Source: Clostridiales bacterium (GTDB taxonomy: Bacteria; Bacillota; Clostridia; TANB77; CAG-508). Taken from it: a stretch of 11,101 nucleotides of DNA. The notes under the pieces were generated by a model. The model searched no databases. It worked only from the letters and a program-made list of their open reading frames with translations, and had not been told where the DNA came from. Of the stretch, positions 1 to 6,510 are shown piece by piece (the stretch's first letter is position 1; every line of letters starts with the position of its first letter). Made by a program: the position numbers and the translations under genes. The stretch lies in NCBI GenBank assembly GCA_003518755.1, contig DOYA01000127.1, positions 1-11,101 of the forward strand. The letters run 5' to 3'.

Positions 1-819
1 TAAATTTTTTCCTGATATATATAATGTTTTTATGAAATTTCCTTCTAAATCATATACATATATTAATGCACTACATACTTCAGCTGTGTTATAATATACA
101 GATTGATATGTATTTTGACACCCTAATTCAGAATGTGGCATATAAATATAGTTATTATAGTATCCTATTCCTTGCCCAGTAAGTGATGAAACATTTATTT
201 TCAAATCTTTAATTCCTTTATAGGAATTATCCAAAATACTTACACATGATGGACTTTGTTTGGTAATATATCTATTATTTTCTTTGTCATAAGCTATTCC
301 ACCTACTGTATAATTACTTCCATTACTTTTAAGTTCTGTTGTTTTTCTCACACTTTTTCCTAAAGTACCATTTGAAAGATTAATTGGTATCTCAGCCGGT
401 TGTGTACTTCCTCTACTACTATCTGAAACAATAATTCTTTTTGTATTTGGGTTAAAAGTTATATTATTCACTTTACCAAAATTCTCATCTTTTTTAGTAT
501 AAACAATCTTCCAATTTCTTCTATCCACAACTTTTATAGTGGTATAAGCATTTTTAGAATTATACTGAGCAAAAACTAAATAATTTCCTGCTACAGTCGA
601 ACCATCCATTTTTCCATCAGACGAATCATAACTTGCTACTTTTGTTATTGAGCCATTTGCTTGAGATAGTAATTGGTAATTTGATCCTATTGAAATCTTT
701 TTGTCATTCCAACTTGTTCCTTTTTTCCAATTATAATTTGTTGCAGTAGCAAATGATTTTGTTGTTATTAATATAGTTATAATTACAAGTGGCACCATTG
801 TAAATAACTTTTTTTTCAT
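1..819 (-). CDS. Secreted protein, possible beta-propeller, partial (C-terminus outside window)
   Basis: The reading frame is open for all 273 codons from the ATG at 819 to the left edge, so the C-terminus is missing. Seen: an N-terminal signal peptide (MKKK, then a hydrophobic stretch to about residue 20, then SFATA, with likely cleavage near residue 24-26), followed by an exported-looking sequence rich in Asn, Ser, Thr and Tyr. There are repeated beta-strand-like units (for example around NYLVFAQYN, IKVVDRRNWKIVY, NNITFNPNTKRIIVSD, VGGIAYDKENNRYITK, IYVYDLEGNFIKTLYI) in which a hydrophobic strand is followed by a polar turn. This resembles WD/NHL-like propeller blades, but no named family was recognised. 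The start is supported by a GGAGG at 829-833 on the minus strand and a consensus promoter about 60 bp upstream. It is transcribed as its own unit, separated from the NUDIX gene by a terminator. Export is confident; the fold is an inference and the function is unknown. Confidence 0.8.
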   Translation of the reverse strand, partial: MKKKLFTMVPLVIITILITTKSFATATNYNWKKGTSWNDKKISIGSNYQLLSQANGSITKVASYDSSDGKMDGSTVAGNYLVFAQYNSKNAYTTIKVVDRRNWKIVYTKKDENFGKVNNITFNPNTKRIIVSDSSRGSTQPAEIPINLSNGTLGKSVRKTTELKSNGSNYTVGGIAYDKENNRYITKQSPSCVSILDNSYKGIKDLKINVSSLTGQGIGYYNNYIYMPHSELGCQNTYQSVYYNTAEVCSALIYVYDLEGNFIKTLYISGKNL

Positions 820-880
820 AAATTATTCCTCCATAGATTATACTTTCTTTTTTATTAGTTGTAATTTTTTACTGCTATCT

Positions 881-909
881 ATTATATCGCTTAAATGCTG
901 ATTTGTCAA
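881..909 (-). promoter_or_regulatory. Consensus sigma-A promoter of the secreted-protein gene
   Basis: On the minus strand TTGACA (904-909) is separated by exactly 17 bp from TATAAT (881-886), a 12/12 match to the housekeeping consensus. Predicted transcription starts near 874, giving a leader of about 55 nt before the ATG at 819. Confidence 0.85.
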
Positions 910-946
910 GCATTATGTGTTTTTGTTTACATATGAGGTTTACTTT

Positions 947-975
947 TTGACAAAAAAAACAAAAATATATATTAT
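947..975 (+). promoter_or_regulatory. Candidate plus-strand promoter without a recognised gene
   Basis: TTGACA (947-952), 17 bp, TATTAT (970-975): 11/12 match to the sigma-A consensus. It points away from the secreted-protein promoter. No convincing coding region follows; a run of seven T at 1056-1062 lies about 80 nt downstream. In DNA this AT-rich the match could be chance. Confidence 0.4.
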
Positions 976-1065
976 TATTTAAATATCATCATAATGTATA
1001 GTAATTCAGGTTGTGTTATATTATTTGTTCCTATGTGTCCCGCAATTACACAAACTTTTTTTGCA

Positions 1066-1103
1066 TCAAAAAAGTGGGAGTTCTTGCTATTAAACTCCCA
1101 CTT
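1066..1103 (-). terminator. Rho-independent terminator of the pgcA-NUDIX unit
   Basis: A perfect 11-bp inverted repeat (AAGTGGGAGTT at 1072-1082, AACTCCCACTT at 1093-1103, 10-nt loop) is followed on the minus strand by a run of T (plus-strand A at 1068-1073). It lies about 60 bp after the NUDIX stop codon. On the plus strand no T tract follows, so it acts on minus-strand transcripts. Confidence 0.85.
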
Positions 1104-1163
1104 CCAACTATGTATGACACATTTTCTCTAATTATTTTAATTAAATACACAAAATTTCATCTT

Positions 1164-1667
1164 TCAATGTTTTTTAAATTTTATTTTCTCCAAAGCCATT
1201 TCTAATAATTTATCTTTAATGTCTAAAGAACATATATGTTTCATATCTTTTAATTCATTAATACTTACCCATTTTGCTTTTTTTGCATATTCTTTCTCTT
1301 CTTCACTAAATCCACTATCAGAAATTTCACCATCAATGATACTTACTAGATAGAAAATCATATAGCTTTGATAATTTTTTTGTGTTTTTGGATGATGAAA
1401 AAAAGATGTATAGACATTTATTAATTCAATAGGTTCAACTAAATATCCTGTTTCTTCTTTTATCTCACGCTTTAAAGTTTCAATATGGGTTTCACCCTTT
1501 TCAGCAGTTCCACCAGGGAAGTCAAATCCATCAAATTGTGGAGAGATCAATATCTCTCCATCTTTAAAGGCAATCCCATAAATATGTATATCAATTTCTA
1601 ATGAATCTATATTCGCTTGATATTTATTTCTATAATAATCATAAACATTTATTATACTTGAGTTCAT
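1164..1667 (-). CDS. NUDIX hydrolase
   Basis: This 167-residue protein hydrolyses some nucleoside diphosphate linked to another group (X); the substrate cannot be told from sequence. A complete Nudix box G-x5-E-x7-RE-U-x-EE-x-G-U is visible at residues 53-75 (G53, E59, R67, E68, E71, E72, G74), preceded by the usual FDFPGG turn. The box glutamates bind the catalytic divalent metal in this family. The length is normal for a single-domain Nudix protein. The ATG at 1667 has GGGAG upstream and lies 19 bp after the stop codon of the phosphohexomutase gene, so the two are probably cotranscribed, with a strong terminator after this gene. The association with a sugar-phosphate mutase may be metabolic or merely positional. 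Family assignment is secure; the role is not. Confidence 0.93.
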   Translation of the reverse strand: MNSSIINVYDYYRNKYQANIDSLEIDIHIYGIAFKDGEILISPQFDGFDFPGGTAEKGETHIETLKREIKEETGYLVEPIELINVYTSFFHHPKTQKNYQSYMIFYLVSIIDGEISDSGFSEEEKEYAKKAKWVSINELKDMKHICSLDIKDKLLEMALEKIKFKKH

Positions 1668-1686
1668 AAGTTACTCCCATCTTGGT

Positions 1687-3414
1687 CTATTTAACCAATT
1701 CTTTCATGGCTTCTTTTAGTTTTGCCAAATCTACCTCAGCTTTTTCATTTGTATCTGCTTTTATTCCCATATAAAGCTTAATCTTTGGCTCTGTACCAGA
1801 AGGTCTTACACAGCACCAAGCATCATTTTCAAGTTCATAATATAATACATTTGATGTAGGAAGTCCTGTTTTAGATACCTCTCCTGTAATCATATTTTTT
1901 ACAATATCTAATTTTATATCTTTAAATTCTAAAACTTTGTATTCTCCTATTTTTTCAGGTAAGTTACTTCTCATATTTTCCATCATTTGCTTAATTTTTT
2001 CTGCTCCACTTGCACCTTCCAAAACAATAGCAACCTGAGTTTCTTTATAATAACCATATTTTTTATAAATATTAATCATTTGATCCCATAAAGTAATTCC
2101 TTGTTCAGCATAGAAGCATGCCGCTTCGCATAAACTCATTACAGCAGAGATTCCGTCTTTATCTCTAGCATAATCACCAATTAAGCATCCATAACTTTCT
2201 TCAAAACCAAAAACATATTTTTTTCCATTTTCTTTTTGTTCTTCAATTTTAATTTGTTCCCCAATATTTTTAAATCCTGTTAACACCTCTCTAAAGTCTA
2301 AATTGTATTCTTTAGCTATTGCTTTTGCAAGATTAGATGAAACAATTGTTGAAATAAACATTCCATTTTGTGGTAATATACCTTTTTCTTTCATTTGAGA
2401 TATTCTATATTCTGCAATTAATAGAGCTGACATATTTCCTGTAAAATCCATATATTCTCCAGTTTTAGAGTCTTTTGCATAAATACCTAATCTATCTGCA
2501 TCAGGATCATTTGCTAAAACTATATCTGCATCAACCTTTTTAGCTAAATCTAAAGCTAATTTAAATGCTTCTTTTGCTTCAGGGTTTGGATAGTCAACAG
2601 TAGGGAAATCTCCATTTGGGAATTCTTGTTCTGGAACAACATATAAATTCTTTATTCCAATTTCACTTAAAATCCTTTTTGCAGTTTCTCCTCCTGCACC
2701 ATGTAGAGGTGTATATACAACTTTTATGTTCTCTCCTTGTTTTTTTACAATGTCTGGATTTATAACTCTTGATTTTAATTCTGCAATATATTTATCATCT
2801 ATCTCTTTTCCAATTGTGTTAAATAACCCTTTTTCCTCAGCTTCTAATCTATCCATTTTCTTTATCATTTTATAATCTGTAATAGCTTTTACTTCACTTG
2901 TTATATCTTTATCTACAGGGGCTATTATTTGAGACCCATCATCCCAATAGACTTTGTATCCATTATATGCAGGTTTATTGTGGCTTGCAGTTATCATAAC
3001 TCCTGCAGTACATCCTAATTGTCTTACGGCATAAGATAATTCAGGAACTGGTCTTAACTCTTCAAATACGTATGCTTTAATTCCATTAGCATTTAAGATT
3101 AATGCTGTTAATTCACTAAATTCTGGTGACATATGTCTAGAATCATAGCTTATAGCAACACCTTTGCTTTGAGTTCCTCTTTTTATAATATAATTTGCTA
3201 GGCCTTGTGTTGCCTTACCTACTGTATAAATATTCATTCTATTAGTTCCTGCACCTATTATTCCCCTAAGCCCAGCTGTACCAAATTCTAGTTCTTGGTA
3301 AAACCTATCTTCAATTTCTTTCTCATTATCTTTAATTTTCAATAATTCCTGTTTTGTAGCTTCATCAAATTCATCACTTTCACACCATTTTTTGTATTCC
3401 TCTAAATAATTCAT
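1687..3414 (-). CDS. pgcA: Phosphoglucomutase / alpha-D-phosphohexomutase, PgcA type
   Basis: It interconverts glucose 6-phosphate and glucose 1-phosphate (possibly also mannose phosphates) in the cytoplasm, feeding UDP-glucose and envelope polymer synthesis. All four family signatures are present: the phosphoserine loop TASHNK with Ser144, the metal loop DPDADR with Asp303, Asp305 and Asp307, the sugar-binding GFEES at 403-407, and the phosphate-binding RPSGTEPK at 537-544. The 575-residue length and the EFGTAGLRG N-terminal motif (residues 43-51) match the long PgcA/YhxB class rather than the shorter GlmM class. The ATG at 3414 is preceded by AAAGGAGAG. The NUDIX gene follows after 19 bp; the UDP-sugar pyrophosphorylase gene is upstream in the same orientation but separated by a terminator. 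The exact sugar preference is not decided by sequence. Confidence 0.95.
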   Translation of the reverse strand: MNYLEEYKKWCESDEFDEATKQELLKIKDNEKEIEDRFYQELEFGTAGLRGIIGAGTNRMNIYTVGKATQGLANYIIKRGTQSKGVAISYDSRHMSPEFSELTALILNANGIKAYVFEELRPVPELSYAVRQLGCTAGVMITASHNKPAYNGYKVYWDDGSQIIAPVDKDITSEVKAITDYKMIKKMDRLEAEEKGLFNTIGKEIDDKYIAELKSRVINPDIVKKQGENIKVVYTPLHGAGGETAKRILSEIGIKNLYVVPEQEFPNGDFPTVDYPNPEAKEAFKLALDLAKKVDADIVLANDPDADRLGIYAKDSKTGEYMDFTGNMSALLIAEYRISQMKEKGILPQNGMFISTIVSSNLAKAIAKEYNLDFREVLTGFKNIGEQIKIEEQKENGKKYVFGFEESYGCLIGDYARDKDGISAVMSLCEAACFYAEQGITLWDQMINIYKKYGYYKETQVAIVLEGASGAEKIKQMMENMRSNLPEKIGEYKVLEFKDIKLDIVKNMITGEVSKTGLPTSNVLYYELENDAWCCVRPSGTEPKIKLYMGIKADTNEKAEVDLAKLKEAMKELVK

Positions 3415-3445
3415 ACATTCACTCTCCTTTCAATTTTATATTCAT

Positions 3446-3474
3446 ATCATATCAATAAACAATAAAAAAAACAA
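3446..3474 (-). promoter_or_regulatory. Possible promoter of pgcA
   Basis: On the minus strand TTGTTT (3469-3474), 17 bp, TATGAT (3446-3451), ending about 30 bp before the ATG. The -10 is good and the -35 weak. A promoter is needed here because a terminator closes the upstream gene. Confidence 0.4.
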
Positions 3475-3539
3475 GTATAATAAATAATTAAATTAAATCA
3501 GATTACCATTCAGAATAACATATTATTATGTATGGATAC

Positions 3540-3564
3540 TGTAGGGGCAATTTTCTCTACAATT
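3540..3564. repeat. Short dispersed repeat (TGTAGGGGCAATTTT joined to TTTTCTCTACAA)
   Basis: TGTAGGGGCAATTTT (3540-3554) matches 14 of 15 bases of a minus-strand copy at 10421-10435, and AGGGGC-AA-TTTTCTCTACAA (3543-3562) matches the right end of the 116-bp element at 8653-8768 except for a 2-bp length difference in the middle. The ends TGTAG and CTACA make it a small palindrome. It lies between pgcA and the terminator of the upstream gene. Confidence 0.6.
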
Positions 3565-3594
3565 TAAATATTTTTCTGAACTGTAATTGGATTA

Positions 3595-3633
3595 TAAAAA
3601 AGAAGTAAGAAGTGATCTCTCATTTCTTACTTC
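3595..3633 (-). terminator. Rho-independent terminator of the UDP-sugar pyrophosphorylase gene, built from heptamer repeats
   Basis: The arms are 3602-3615 and 3620-3633 (14 bp with one G-T pair, loop TCTC), followed on the minus strand by a T run (plus-strand A at 3596-3601). It begins a few bases after the stop codon at 3639. The arms are two copies of the AGAAGTA/AGAAGTG heptamer seen in other spacers of the window. Confidence 0.85.
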
Positions 3634-3638
3634 ATATC

Positions 3639-4880
3639 CTATTTTTCCTTTTTATGAAAATTATTATATAATTCTCTTGCTGTCTCTGGGCTATCTACGC
3701 CAGTTGCATTTTTTACAGGAGCAAATTCTTCTTCTCTTTTAACTCTTAAAATAGCCATATCATCCACTTCTCCAAAAGCATCAAATAAGAATGCTTCAAA
3801 TTTATATGCATTTGGACTTGTAGGAACAATTTTATTTCCGTCTTTATCAATATATGTAGCTTTTTTAAATGCTGAGTGATATGGAAGTGGTTCACTTCCC
3901 ATTCTTTCTATAGCAGAAATATTAAACAAATTACATAAAATGTGAGATTCTCCATATAAAAGTTCTCCATTTTCATCTGTTGCCTCTGCCATCTCATCTG
4001 TAATTTCTGAGTATTCAACAACACTTGGTTTTCCATTTTTCTTGCAAAAAGCTCCAACTTTTTCATGTGGATTTGCTTTAACAACTGATTTACCAGCAGC
4101 AGTTACACCTTTGTCTATTGCAATTCCCATAAGAACTGGATCAACCATTTTTACTAAGCAATTATCTACACCACCAATAAATACCCATTCAACTCCAAGT
4201 TGTTTCATTTTTTCTACCATTCCACTTTTAACAAGTGATTCATATACTCCACCATGTCCATCAGCTGCTTCTTTAATTAAATAATCTTCTCCAATTAGAA
4301 TTTTTCCTTCTGTGTCTATCATTGGTAATTGACCTTGTATAAAAAAGAAAATGTTTTTTTCATATCCAAAATATTTATTGTCTTTAAAGAATTTAACTGT
4401 TGCTTCATTGTTTTCTTTACTTGTCATAATAAACCATGGTATTTGTACATTATATTTTTCGTTCTGTTCTTTTATATAATCAAATAAAAGTTCAAATAGT
4501 GATTTATGTGAATCTAAACCTATATCATATGTTCCTTTAGGTCCATTATGTCCAAGTCTTGTTCCTTGTCCTCCTGCCATTGTAACTACAGCTAATTTTC
4601 CAGCTCTAATTGCTTTTTCTCCTATTTGTTCATAATATTTGTAATCTTCATTTAATTTATATTTATCCATAAAATCAATTGGTTCAATCTCTGCATCTTC
4701 ATTTTTAATTCCATCTTTAGTTTTATCATATAGACTCTTAATAAGTTCAAAATCAATGTTTTCAATTTGTTCTAATAATTTATTTTGTTTGCTTTCTTCC
4801 ATATTATCATAAAAATTCAAAAGATGTTCTTGATTGTATTTTTTTAAAGTATGTCTTATCTCTTCAATATTGTGTTCCAT
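3639..4880 (-). CDS. UDP-sugar pyrophosphorylase, UDPGP / UAP1-like family
   Basis: It likely makes a UDP-sugar (UDP-N-acetylglucosamine or UDP-glucose) from UTP and the sugar 1-phosphate. Seen: the nucleotide-binding loop MAGGQGTRLG (101-110) followed by PKGTYDIGL (114-122), GQLPMID (183-189), GHGGVYESL (208-216), GVDNCLVKMVDP (237-248), VVEYSEI (287-293), LPYHSAFKKATYID (332-345), KFEAFLFDAFG (360-370) and EEFAPVKNATGVDSPETAREL (split between 384 and 404). This order is that of the eukaryotic-type UAP/QRI1 branch, found also in many Firmicutes, and is unlike GalU or GlmU. At 413 residues it is shorter than eukaryotic UAP1. The start at 4880 has AAGGAGGG six to seven bases upstream and its own promoter. 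It lies in line with pgcA, which makes the sugar 1-phosphate class of substrate. The sugar preference (GlcNAc, GalNAc or Glc) is unresolved. Confidence 0.9.
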   Translation of the reverse strand: MEHNIEEIRHTLKKYNQEHLLNFYDNMEESKQNKLLEQIENIDFELIKSLYDKTKDGIKNEDAEIEPIDFMDKYKLNEDYKYYEQIGEKAIRAGKLAVVTMAGGQGTRLGHNGPKGTYDIGLDSHKSLFELLFDYIKEQNEKYNVQIPWFIMTSKENNEATVKFFKDNKYFGYEKNIFFFIQGQLPMIDTEGKILIGEDYLIKEAADGHGGVYESLVKSGMVEKMKQLGVEWVFIGGVDNCLVKMVDPVLMGIAIDKGVTAAGKSVVKANPHEKVGAFCKKNGKPSVVEYSEITDEMAEATDENGELLYGESHILCNLFNISAIERMGSEPLPYHSAFKKATYIDKDGNKIVPTSPNAYKFEAFLFDAFGEVDDMAILRVKREEEFAPVKNATGVDSPETARELYNNFHKKEK

Positions 4881-4942
4881 TTAAAACCCTCCTTAATTAT
4901 TTTTTTTTTTATTATTGAAATAGATAAATTATTCTTAACACC

Positions 4943-4971
4943 TTTATACACTATTTTTATTTTTTTGGCAA
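4943..4971 (-). promoter_or_regulatory. Promoter of the UDP-sugar pyrophosphorylase gene
   Basis: On the minus strand TTGCCA (4966-4971), 17 bp, TATAAA (4943-4948), about 60 bp before the ATG at 4880. It lies in the 117-bp gap after the unknown gene; no terminator is evident in that gap, so readthrough from the upstream gene is also possible. Confidence 0.6.
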
Positions 4972-4997
4972 GACCCCTTGTAAAAATAATTGCACTT

Positions 4998-5441
4998 CTA
5001 TATACTCTCTGTATTCAGAACCCCTATATAATTATTTTGTATATAATTTGATTTAATACTAGTATTATTTACATCATAGCAATCAACAATGTTTTTTACA
5101 TTTATATTAAACTTTTCTATTTTTTTATTTATTCTATCTCTATATTCTTCATCTCCATTAATAATAACTGTGTATTCTTTTACATCTTCATTATTAATTA
5201 AATCTATTTTTTCTGTATTCCAATTTTTTATATTAACTATTCTTTCTTTATTCTCATTACTTAAATTAGTTTTTTTTAACAAAGTATGTAATGTTTCTAA
5301 TAAATTATTCTGTGTAAATATTAAAATTTCTGATTCTTTAAATTTATTTTTAATAAATGGAAGTAATATCATTTCTAAGTGATATTCGCTCACATATAAG
5401 CAACAATATTTATTCATGTTTTGCTCTTTTGTGATCATCAT
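4998..5441 (-). CDS. Hypothetical protein, alternating alpha/beta pattern
   Basis: I do not recognise this protein (147 residues from the preferred start). It has no signal peptide or membrane segment. The pattern alternates hydrophobic strands and helices: KYCCLYVSEYHLEMILLPFI near the start, then SEILIFTQNNLLETLHTLL, then KERIVNIKNW, then EYTVIINGDEEYRDRI and INVKNIVDCYDV, suggesting a small cytoplasmic Rossmann- or flavodoxin-like fold. Start choice: an ATG at 5456 opens the longest frame, but the strong AAAGGAGAGGG (5443-5453) overlaps that codon and is spaced 5 and 8 nt before the tandem ATGs at 5441 and 5438, so one of these is the real start. It has a good sigma-A promoter and is divergent from spoIIR. 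The ending (NNYIQ-like polar tail) looks disordered. The coding signal is good; the function is unknown. Confidence 0.8.
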   Translation of the reverse strand: MMITKEQNMNKYCCLYVSEYHLEMILLPFIKNKFKESEILIFTQNNLLETLHTLLKKTNLSNENKERIVNIKNWNTEKIDLINNEDVKEYTVIINGDEEYRDRINKKIEKFNINVKNIVDCYDVNNTSIKSNYIQNNYIGVLNTESI

Positions 5442-5463
5442 ACCCTCTCCTTTCATATGGAAA

Positions 5464-5492
5464 ATTTTACCATTGTTTCAATAATATGTCAA
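5464..5492 (-). promoter_or_regulatory. Sigma-A promoter of the unknown gene, with direct repeats
   Basis: On the minus strand TTGACA (5487-5492), 17 bp, TAAAAT (5464-5469): 11/12 match. Start near 5457 gives a very short leader before the ribosome binding site at 5443-5453. Direct repeats of TGTTTCAATWAT at 5474-5485 and 5496-5507 flank the -35 box 22 bp apart. Confidence 0.7.
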
Positions 5493-5586
5493 TAATGTTT
5501 CAATTATATTTCATTGACATTTTTCGACTTTAAGACTTTATGTATAAATATAGTTTTTTTGTAAATAATTTACTTTAGTTGAGATT

Positions 5587-5663
5587 AGAAGTGAGAAGTG
5601 CGATGTGGAATAAATAAATTTTAAATCTTAGCTCTCATTTCACACCTCTCACCCCACACTTCT
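5587..5663. repeat. Heptamer-repeat inverted pair upstream of spoIIR
   Basis: The left arm carries plus-strand heptamers AGAAGTG at 5587 and 5594 and CGATGTG at 5601. The right arm carries minus-strand heptamers in strict 7-bp register at 5657-5663 (AGAAGTG), 5650-5656, 5643-5649, 5636-5642 and 5629-5635. The two arms pair over roughly 24 bases with several mismatches. No T tract follows on either strand, so it is not an obvious terminator; in the spoIIR transcript it would be a leader hairpin. Confidence 0.7.
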
Positions 5664-5687
5664 TATTCAAGAAAGGTAATTATTGTT

Positions 5688-6326
5688 ATGAAAAAAAGAT
5701 TTTTATTTTTAATTATTCTATTTACATTATATATTTTTGTAAATTTCTATTGTTATGCTAGTAATATTTTAAATAATATTGAGGATAAAGTATTTAGATT
5801 ACATATTATTGCAAATAGTAATTCAAAAGAAGATCAAGCTCTAAAATACAAAGTTAGAGACAATATTATTTCCTATATGAATGAAATCTGTAAAAATGCG
5901 TCTTCAAAAGAAGATGTCATTAAATTAACTCAAAAACATATTGGTGACTTTAAAAAAATTGCAGATTATACAATTATAGAAAATGGTTTTAATTATACAT
6001 CAACTGTTGAAATTGGAAACTACGAATTTCCAACAAAAAAATATGGAGATATATCTTTTCCATGTGGTTGCTATGATGCCTTAGAAATAAAATTAGGAAA
6101 AAATTCTGGTCAGAACTGGTGGTGTGTACTTTACCCTAGTTTATGTTTTATTGATGTTTCTTCTGGAATATTACCTGAATCTTCAAAAGAAGAATTAAAA
6201 AATATACTTCCTAGTGAAGAATATGCTCTTATATCTGAAAACACCCCAACATATAATTTTAAATTTAAATTAGTTGAATTGTTTAGTAGTAGTTTTATAT
6301 TAGGAAAAAATGAGGTTGAAAGTTAG
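5688..6326 (+). CDS. spoIIR: Stage II sporulation protein R (SpoIIR)
   Basis: SpoIIR is made in the forespore, is exported into the intermembrane space, and triggers SpoIIGA to process pro-sigma-E in the mother cell. Seen: an N-terminal hydrophobic export signal (MKKR then residues 5-22), the family hallmark RLHIIANSNSKEDQALKYKVRD (in two parts, 37-57), the EIGNYEFPTKKYGD segment (108-121), and the diagnostic GQNWWCVLYPSLCF (141-154). The 212-residue length is close to the Bacillus protein. The ATG at 5688 has GAAAGG at 5671-5676, a rather long 11-nt spacing. No sigma-F promoter could be recognised confidently. A Spo0A-box-like TTCGACT is at 5523-5529. The last four codons and the stop fall inside a heptamer repeat, so the extreme C-terminus (EVES) appears repeat-derived. 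murA follows after 184 bp. Confidence 0.96.
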   Translation: MKKRFLFLIILFTLYIFVNFYCYASNILNNIEDKVFRLHIIANSNSKEDQALKYKVRDNIISYMNEICKNASSKEDVIKLTQKHIGDFKKIADYTIIENGFNYTSTVEIGNYEFPTKKYGDISFPCGCYDALEIKLGKNSGQNWWCVLYPSLCFIDVSSGILPESSKEELKNILPSEEYALISENTPTYNFKFKLVELFSSSFILGKNEVES

Positions 6327-6429
6327 AGGTCGGAGGTCGGAAGTATGAGATTCTACTGTTAATACTTTATCATACTTTATACTTTATACTTCTTACATCC
6401 TACTTCTTACCTCCCACATCAATTTTTTT
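6312..6429. repeat. Heptamer-repeat inverted pair overlapping the end of spoIIR; possible terminator
   Basis: Six plus-strand units in exact 7-bp register begin at 6312, 6319, 6326, 6333, 6340 and 6347 (for example GAGGTCG twice, then GAAGTAT). Inverted copies of the same motif (GAAGTA-like on the minus strand) fill 6361-6415. The arms pair imperfectly across about 28 columns, and the plus strand then runs into a T-rich stretch (6422-6429), so it may end spoIIR transcripts. Confidence 0.7.
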
Positions 6430-6444
6430 AATTTAAAAAAACAG

Positions 6445-6473
6445 TTGTAAAATTACCAACTTTATGTTATATT
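6445..6473 (+). promoter_or_regulatory. Promoter of murA (extended -10)
   Basis: TTGTAA (6445-6450), 17 bp, TATATT (6468-6473) preceded by TG at 6465-6466 in the extended -10 position. It ends about 37 bp before the TTG start of murA. Confidence 0.6.
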
Positions 6474-6510
6474 ACTAAAAGAAATATAAAAATTCATTGG
6501 GGGTATACAA

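Larger units (their letters stand above)
820..1163. other. Intergenic spacer between the secreted-protein gene and the NUDIX gene
   Basis: This 344-bp spacer holds the minus-strand promoter and ribosome binding site of the secreted-protein gene, a candidate divergent plus-strand promoter, and the minus-strand terminator of the NUDIX gene. I see no coding sequence in it that has both a ribosome binding site and a plausible protein. Confidence 0.7.

Noticed and set aside
1011..1205. 64-codon plus-strand frame after the candidate promoter
   Set aside because: It starts at TTG without a ribosome binding site, crosses the NUDIX terminator and overlaps the NUDIX 3' end.
5089..5382. 97-codon plus-strand open frame rich in Phe, Ile, Leu and Ser
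   Set aside because: It lies wholly opposite the unknown minus-strand gene, which has its own promoter and ribosome binding site; the hydrophobic composition is what the antisense of an AT-rich gene gives.
5514..5548. Sigma-A promoter for spoIIR using TTGACA at 5514-5519
   Set aside because: At 17-bp spacing the -10 is poor (TTTATG), and the better TATAAA at 5543 is 23 bp away; spoIIR is normally read by sigma-F. The TTGACA is part of the inverted repeat of the opposite promoter.
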